23,979 bases of DNA from Ophiothrix spiculata (lineage: Eukaryota; Echinodermata; Ophiuroidea; Amphilepidida; Ophiotrichidae), in NCBI GenBank assembly GCA_000969725.1, contig JXSR01S016002.1; one strand, 5' to 3'. The position numbers and the translations under genes were made by a program. A model generated the notes under the pieces. It ran no database searches. It saw nothing but the letters and a program-made list of their open reading frames with translations, and was not told the origin of the DNA. Positions 17,546 through 23,979 of the stretch are shown in pieces (position 1 is the first letter of the stretch; each line of letters opens with the position of its first letter).

Positions 17546-19908
17546 TCAGCGTAGTTAAGGTCAATTTGCTTTTTATTTTTAAAGGGGGCTACGCGGATAC
17601 GGAAACACCACCTATTTTTTATTGCATTATTCGGCTACTGGTTTTTTTTTAGCGGCCGCTTCGCGGCAGTTTATTTAACTTTTTTTCCAGTAGTAGGAAA
17701 AAAAGATGAAAATACTGAAAACCTCTAAACAACCTTAAACAACAACAACAAAAAAAAAAGGTGCTAAATTTGGATTTTTAAAAGCTGCGCGCGCCGGAAT
17801 CTGAGACAGACTACTTTTTTCTTTGGCCTTTTTAAAAGGAAATTTGATGCAAGTTGCCCGCTAAACGACTTTCAGGATCATTCATAATCATGAATTCCAG
17901 TAGGCCTTAATTATTGGAAACTGAATAAATTAGATAAAAACTCCATACAATGTGATCTTAAAATTTCCTGTCCGTTTTATGTCATCATGCGCCAAATGTG
18001 AATGAATTAAAACAGCGCTGCGTGGACGGACAGGACCTAAACATCATTGAGCGCCATTCAACGTTCTGGTTGATATATAGGATTCAATCTTTGCCAAATA
18101 CTTTATTACATTAGTTGTTTAACATTTGAGTTCATAATCAATGCATGCCCATAGCCAGCCAAAAGCTTCAGTTTTGCAAAAAATCAGTATAATGACTTGA
18201 AAATTGCATACTGGCGAAATGGGCCTAAACTTGAAATGTTCTGGATAAGTCAAGATTTTTTAAGAGAGCAAATAGCGCGCAGCGCACCTATGCGCGAGGT
18301 GGTTGATAACATGGTCCTGGTTTTCCAATAAATGTGTGTCAGCGAAAGCCAGTGAGTTACATGATGTAAAGCCTCTCATAGATACGGTTATAGTTCCAAA
18401 TAACGTTTTAATAAATTACTAAAATTCACATTCAAGGTTCAGAGTGAAACCAACACACGTCCATATAAGTAGGCCTACTCATCACATCAAACTTTTCACT
18501 ACACAATTTAAGAAGGTTTGTTTAATAAATTTAATTACAATATATAGATTTAATAGGTGCTAAGTGACAACAAAGTGAGAATATAAGTTTATTTGCACAG
18601 AGAGTGGAGACATGCAGGGTATTTATACACATGTTAAGGTCAGCAAACTTTCAAATGAATAACCTGCCCAGTGATTTCATATCAAGGACAATTGTGAATA
18701 GGATCACAATTTATTACTCAAGTAAATTCCTTACAAGGAATAATAGTATAGTTCTATTATTTTTCATTCTAAATGAACATGAATCTACCTAAACAACAAC
18801 TGCAAAATAAAACAATCACAAGATTGTGCAATTTTTAATAGAAATATGTCAAATGATTCTGTAACAAACTGTTTTTTAATATCTTAAAGAGTTTATGACC
18901 AATGAGAATGTTAGTTGAGCTATAATGCATGGTCTCTGTAATTAAACATAGTTGAGCACAATATTCACTGAGTGACATTTGTATAGTTGTGTTGACATGT
19001 AGGGTGGAAGAGTTGACCATGTGACTTCACCTGGACTCTGTACACAGTGTAAAAATATTGATGTAATTATTTTGACTGTGTAGGAGTACTCATAGGCATG
19101 GGCATGAGTTTTTGGGCAAAGTGGGCTCATACTCACTACGTGAGAAAAATGTATTGCCGTTAAACTGCTCATGCCAGAAAATAAGACTTATTTACAAATA
19201 AATAGTATATGCACCGCTGCCGAAGTTAATATAGCTAGCAGCATTTGAAAATAAGTTTATTGGATGGTAGACAAAACCTGCTGGGATGTTGCATGAATGG
19301 GAAATAGAATTGACTTGGAGCGGAAACGTAGAGTTTCTATTAACCAGAAGTAATTAAAGAGAATGACTAATTCAATTAACGATAGTTTTCCACGTGTTTA
19401 GTTTTACGGGTTTTTAAAGATACGATTGTATCGTTAACTTTTAAATATGTTTGATTTCAAAATGTTTTTATGAAGTTGAGATTGAATTTGCGTTATATTC
19501 TTCAGCATCAATGATCATGTTATTTATACGTATACTATAATATCTTTATACACACACTAATATAAAGTATTAAAACATCGTCGACTGTGGTCTTGGCGCA
19601 ACATTTAAATAGCGTTTTTCAAAATGTTGGTTTGAAAACACTGTTATACTAGTTATAATGATATCTTTTTAAAGTTGTTTTCATGTTTCTTTTCTTTAAT
19701 TATTTTGATGAATTGACACTTATTTGAATAACTAGGGGGCTAGCCATGCAATTTAATGATAGCGACTGCTCACTTCTATAATGCCACTCAGAATAACCAA
19801 TTCTTTGAGAGCTGATATCTGTCGAGGATCAGATGTTAAAATAATCAACTCATGTCTCTTGAAATGTTTGTTATTCAAGACTCGTAGGTTAATGTTATCT
19901 CACGTGTC
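17546..19908. other. Unassigned stretch with minor structures
   Basis: GCCGC-TTC-GCGGC near 17657-17669 is a small GC-rich hairpin in an A/T-rich setting. AGTAGGCCTACT near 18.47 kb is a perfect 12-bp palindrome. Short frames at 18604-18792 and 18835-19172 have no motifs. I saw nothing else. Confidence 0.4.
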
Positions 19909-20145
19909 TTACTTCAGATTTGCGTAATGCGCATGTGCGTTTAGATAGATACTGCTAACGCCTTTTTCGATGATCCTGTCATAAAAAACCTGCGGGAAGT
20001 CGAGTGTGACGTCATTTTCCAGAACGATAAGTGGTAATTTACAAACTGTTGACATGTTCCTAAAATACTTTGACTTGGGTTTGCTGAGAATGACGATAAA
20101 TTGGATGTTATCGATATTCCCGTCAATTGTCGCACGTTTTTCGAA
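19909..20145 (-). CDS. Unrecognised 78-codon open frame, possible exon
   Basis: On the minus strand, 78 codons run from a stop to TAA (19909-19911). The translation includes NIDNIQFIVILSKPKSKYFR, CKLPLIVLENDVTLDFPQVF and IEKGVSSIYLNAHAHYANLK. The alternation of strands and helices looks protein-like, but there is no ATG before the internal RNMST. A possible acceptor, TTATCGTCATTCTCAG, lies inside it. A second minus-strand frame overlaps it for 72 codons, which weakens the case. I do not recognise a family. It could be a terminal exon, a relic or chance. Confidence 0.2.
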   Translation of the reverse strand, partial: FEKRATIDGNIDNIQFIVILSKPKSKYFRNMSTVCKLPLIVLENDVTLDFPQVFYDRIIEKGVSSIYLNAHAHYANLK

Positions 20146-20413
20146 TCAATACATACCAATGAAATTCAAACCATGAGTTATATACAAATTTTTGTCATCA
20201 AAGAATGGTTACATTGGTCGTAGCCGTCATATTTAAAACTCAAAACACTTATTCTTTTATTATCAAAACTCAATTAGACCCACACTCCTTAATGAAAACA
20301 ATATGGCGTCAATTTAGGGCCGCTGTCACATTCCTCGGCAAATTAGCCATCCAAACTCTTCGCTGCCCGTGTACAAGCCTTGTCAATTGTTTCCCTTTCG
20401 TTACTCTATACAT

Positions 20414-20743
20414 ATGAGTCTACAATCCTTAAATATCCCTTCGAGAATAATTATACGCAGGTATTTTCACTCTCTAGGCAGTACTGAGCGACCGAAAAGA
20501 CCAAAGGGTAAAATGGCAAAAGCCTATTTTTGCAATATGATTGATGATTTTCCATTTGTGCAGTCTTTCACGGACGACTGCTTATACGCGAGTTATATGC
20601 ATTACAAGTGTCCCCGACGTCTAGCAATTCCAAAGATCATTTGGCAGCAAAAAATGAAATCGCACAGCCGTATAACAAAAACGGATTCCTTCGAATCTCA
20701 GGTCTACAATGTGCTTGAGATTTTCATTCAGTATCTCTCATAA
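20414..20743 (+). CDS. Unrecognised 109-codon open frame
   Basis: From ATG 20414, the frame reads MSLQSLNIPSRIIIRRYFHS, then GSTERPKRPKGKMAKAYFCN and a Cys/Tyr/Phe-rich part, ending EIFIQYLS-stop at 20743. It has no signal peptide, membrane segment or known domain. The frame is open for another 15 codons upstream to a GTG. Nothing in the flanks (promoter, splice sites, conservation) supports it beyond length, so it may be a chance frame in a locally less AT-rich segment. Confidence 0.18.
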   Translation: MSLQSLNIPSRIIIRRYFHSLGSTERPKRPKGKMAKAYFCNMIDDFPFVQSFTDDCLYASYMHYKCPRRLAIPKIIWQQKMKSHSRITKTDSFESQVYNVLEIFIQYLS

Positions 20744-23708
20744 CGTCGCCATTTTGAAATTTACAAACAATTTTAATGTACTAAAATAAGCTAAGGGGAC
20801 CGTTTTAATGCATTGAACAAAACACATTGGTAACATTGCTCAGCTAAATAAGAAATCAAATATTAACAATGGACGATTTATACTCGCAAACACCTGAATT
20901 TACGCTATGTTGCAATACTTCTGATAAAGGAGTGTATTAGTGGCAACAAAAACACACCCTGATAAAAAAAGACGAACTGAATAATGAAAATATCTTATTT
21001 AAACACACATCACATAACTTATATACAGATTTTGCTTCCAAAATTGAGCTAGCATTGCACAAAGAAACGCTTTCTACAGAAAAAAACAAGTGTAGTGCTG
21101 ACTTTTTGTCACCACGATACAGGGATTTACCTCCTGTTCTCTAGCAGTAAATCTGTTTCAAAGAGGTATTGAAGAAGCATCCTATTGGAATTCCAGGTGT
21201 GCTTTCAAGATTGGTATGTGGAAAAAGTTCTGAAGATAGAAAACCGTTTCTTAGCTTGATTTATTTTATGATGTAGCGTTTGAATCAAACATCTTCATTA
21301 TTTTAAGTAAAAGAATGAATATCATAGTAGTTGTGGCAAAATGTAGTAGGAAATGATCAATTGTTAAAAATAAAACACCTTGATCTGATACTGCGCTTCA
21401 CTGTTATTTAGTAATATATACTGAGATCTTGCGAGACATTGGTTCTGTCTGTTAATAATATACAGGGTGTCTCACAAAAAACGCAACGAACTTTGAACTT
21501 TTATTTTGAGAGAACAGAGCCCAATGGTGAGTACACGTTACAATAAAATTATAGAGTAGACCATTGGCTTTTACAGGATTTTTGATTTGTTTAATTTAGA
21601 TCTCTGAATCAAAAGTTATTGCACATTTTGTAAAGACCAGAAAAATTTTGGTGGTCTGATTTGTTAATCTGTAAAGTTTTACCTCTGGTGACGTCATTGG
21701 GCTCACGTCGAATGGAAATTTCTAAAAACATCACAAGATTAGGAGAAGCATCCCTCGAACCCATTTCATCACATAAGGACTCAATTTAATGATGATCTGC
21801 TGATATTGAGCAAAGTGTTGCGCCTGGTTTAGTCAACCTATTGCGTCCCCTTGACGGGCCAGATGTATCATTAGGTCTTAAACTCCTTTGTCTTCAGTTT
21901 TATCCGTGGTTTCGGTTAAAGACTTATTATTTGTTGAAATCTTTCATTAGAATCCCTTTTTTCGACTCTTTTGGTAGAAATTGTATCCTAAACTACCCGA
22001 ATTTTGCACCAAAAGTAACAGAGTCAAAGAATATGAGAGTATCAGGAAGATCCGTACTTTAATTGAACATTTTGACCAATTTAAGTTAAAACTGAACTTA
22101 AAATATCACTTAATGTTAGGTACAGGTTAGGTAAGATTGGTTTGGATTGATTCTGCTCCAGTTGCTTGCAGAATTCTCTTCATTTCAAGTTTACATTTCT
22201 TTAGCTGGAAGTCTAAACTTACAAATCGGACCAAAGTTGATTTAAAGGTGTTTTTTTTAAATTCTCCATATCTTTGGACTGGAATGGTAAAATGAAACGG
22301 GACAAAAAGCATGTTGTAGAGTAATTACTCTGCTTTTGAAAAACATATATTACTATGATTTAATCTTTTGGCAGCCATTTTTACAATTTTTTATTTGCTC
22401 GTTGCATTAATATTGGGACAAGCTGTTATATATAAAGTGGTTTCATTGTAAATATTTTTTTTTCATAAAAAATATAACATGATGCAGTGGTATTGCTATG
22501 CATGTTGACAGCCTCAAAATTTTATTTGATTTTATAAATCAGTAATACTAGAAATACGATTAAGGCACAACAAAATCTGCACTTTCTTTAATTTATGGTA
22601 AGTACAATTCTATGCATATTTAAAAATTCTGTTCAATTTATCTGCTATAAAAAATTCAAAGGAACCAGTGGTATCACTAAAGAATATTTTTACTATCCGA
22701 AACCGGGTCTAACTGGTTTTATAATTCTGTTGGGAGAGTAAGTGGCTAGTTTTGCACACTGCAGTCCCATAATCTTATTTGCAGATATATACCTCTCGTC
22801 ATAATTATGTTTGTATTGATTTTCAAACTATATGTAAATAATATAATATTGGTTTTGCCTGCTTTAGTACATCTTAGGAAAAGAGGGTACTGAAAAGAAT
22901 AGGAAAAACAAGTACACTTCACGCATATAGGGGATTTGACCTAGCACAGCAAGTGCAAGGCAAGTTATTAATAGTGTTTCACGGTATTCCCAGATACATG
23001 TTGAGTATTCGATTGCTAATAATTCAACATCACTACAGTATGCTGTTACGTCAATTATAATTTAATGATTTTTGCCTGGAAAGTTTTCCTCGGGATACTT
23101 CTCGGCTCTACTATTTTAATGCGCAATATAGTTTTCCGCAGTCATGGTAACTAATAAGACTTTTAATGTACTTAAGTTGCACATAAGAATAAATTAAAAT
23201 AAGGGCAGTTCAATAAAATGTTTTAATAGCTGCAAGCAGAGCCAGGTTTGTTTCAGATGAAGCTAATGAGCTAATGAGAGTTTTGTGAAGTATATATGTC
23301 GCGTGCTGTTGACGTATTAGTAAGATAATAAATGGAAGATTTGTTAGCCTGACGGATGGCCAAAGAAATGAAGAATCTCTAGGACACTAGTAAGGATTTT
23401 TTTCTCATTGACTTTACTCACTTATGGCACACGAGCACATTTTGAAGGACTCATGGTATTAATCACAGTATTTCAATGATAAACGATGCAGTCGTTTATG
23501 CCATTCCCATACCTGAAAACAAAAACATCCAAAAATTTCAATGACCTTGTTGAAACTTCCACGTCTTTGATATTTTCAAGGAATAATCCTTCTGACAGAA
23601 AGTGTCTGTGAATGAAACATGGGGCTAGAAAAATACATCTAATATCAATAGAAATAGTTAATTTAAGAGGATTTAACAGTGATTAATACACTAATGACAT
23701 GTCAATAA
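20744..23708. other. Mostly unassigned AT-rich DNA
   Basis: No supported gene was seen. The only notable item is the mariner-like end at 21469. Short frames at 21841-22062 and 22127-22312 lack motifs. One TGACGTCA is present near 21689. Confidence 0.4.
21469..21720 (+). mobile_element. Possible mariner-type element end
   Basis: TACAGGGTGTCTCACAAAAA then ACGCAACG resembles the TA-plus-CAGGGTGTC termini of Tc1/mariner elements. No inverted partner or transposase motif was found within the next kilobase, so this would be a degraded or truncated copy. Confidence 0.3.
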
Positions 23709-23732
23709 TTGAACATCGTCATAACTTACCAG

Positions 23733-23979
23733 TATGACGAATTTGCAGTGGACCGAATACTTCATGATAAAAGTGGTGGCTTTGTCATAAGTTGGAACGA
23801 ATCTGCGTTACACACTAAAGTTGAGTGGAATTTGCATGACCTTTCTTTTTACTGTGCTAAAGTCCCAGTAAATCATATATCATTGCAAGGCTATGATTTA
23901 AGGATTGTCGACAAACGACAAAAAATGGATAAACAGGATGGAACAAATAAAGGGTGTAAATATAGAATTTCATGTAAAA
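23733..23979 (+). CDS. Candidate exon running off the right edge
   Basis: A frame open from 23709 to the last base (90 codons, no stop) follows the acceptor-like TCATAACTTACCAG, which ends at 23732. The translation reads YDEFAVDRILHDKSGGFVIS, then WNESALHTKVEWNLHDLSFY, then CAKVPVNHISLQGYDLRIVD and a Lys/Cys-rich end. The VEWNL...LQGYDLRIVD pattern is weakly like a fibronectin-III or receptor beta-sandwich, but I would not assign a domain. There is no ATG in frame upstream, so it would be an internal or terminal exon. Its phase (0) does not join directly to exon 1 at 13255, so it probably belongs to another gene or needs an intervening exon. Confidence 0.3.

Noticed and set aside
12909-23979. 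Direct splice of the 12909 exon to the right-edge frame as one gene
   Set aside because: Phases do not match at the acceptor-like sites available (23733 or 23749), and a better phase-matched acceptor exists at 13539.

Overview
This window looks like repeat-dense, AT-rich noncoding DNA from an animal nuclear genome, most likely an aquatic invertebrate. The basis is two kinds of non-LTR retrotransposon (LINE), tRNA-headed SINE-like sequences, several small DNA elements with inverted ends, three tandem arrays and almost no long host reading frames. The AGTAGGCCTACT palindrome near 18.47 kb is common in echinoderm-like genomes, but a deuterostome assignment is only an impression. I see no bacterial, plasmid or CRISPR features, no rRNA and no intact tRNA.

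Layout. 0-4.7 kb holds a 5'-truncated LINE tail (family A), a G-tract element, a dispersed repeat carrying a tRNA-like Pol III promoter, a short LINE reverse-transcriptase fragment, a foldback and a second G-tract repeat. 4.74-8.70 kb is one 42-bp satellite array split by later insertions. A minus-strand LINE (family B) entered the array. A plus-strand LINE of family A then entered LINE B and left an 11-bp target duplication. A 445-bp TA-flanked MITE entered the array on the far side. 8.7-10.27 kb is mostly featureless apart from twin CRE palindromes. 10.27-11.06 kb has a 159-bp near-perfect hairpin, a minus-strand SINE-like sequence and a 451-bp inverted-terminal-repeat element. 11.26-12.08 kb is a second tandem array with a ~400-bp higher-order period. 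12.9-13.57 kb holds the best host-gene candidate, a two-exon gene for a small secreted protein of unknown family.

13.66-15.7 kb is a second element cluster: an inverted copy of the tRNA-like repeat with the promoter deleted, a second 445-bp MITE, a ~280-bp inverted repeat and an 821-bp element with 56-bp terminal repeats and many CCGTAACA sites. 15.95-16.13 kb carries a SINE remnant and 17.15-17.55 kb a third tandem array. The rest is sparse: two weak unrecognised reading frames near 20 kb, a possible mariner-type end at 21.47 kb, and an open frame running off the right edge that may be an exon.

The clearest results are the readable insertion history in the 4.7-8.7 kb nest, the pair of same-length MITEs with TA duplications, the promoter-deleted repeat pair and the secreted-protein candidate. 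I found no convincing new multi-gene system.
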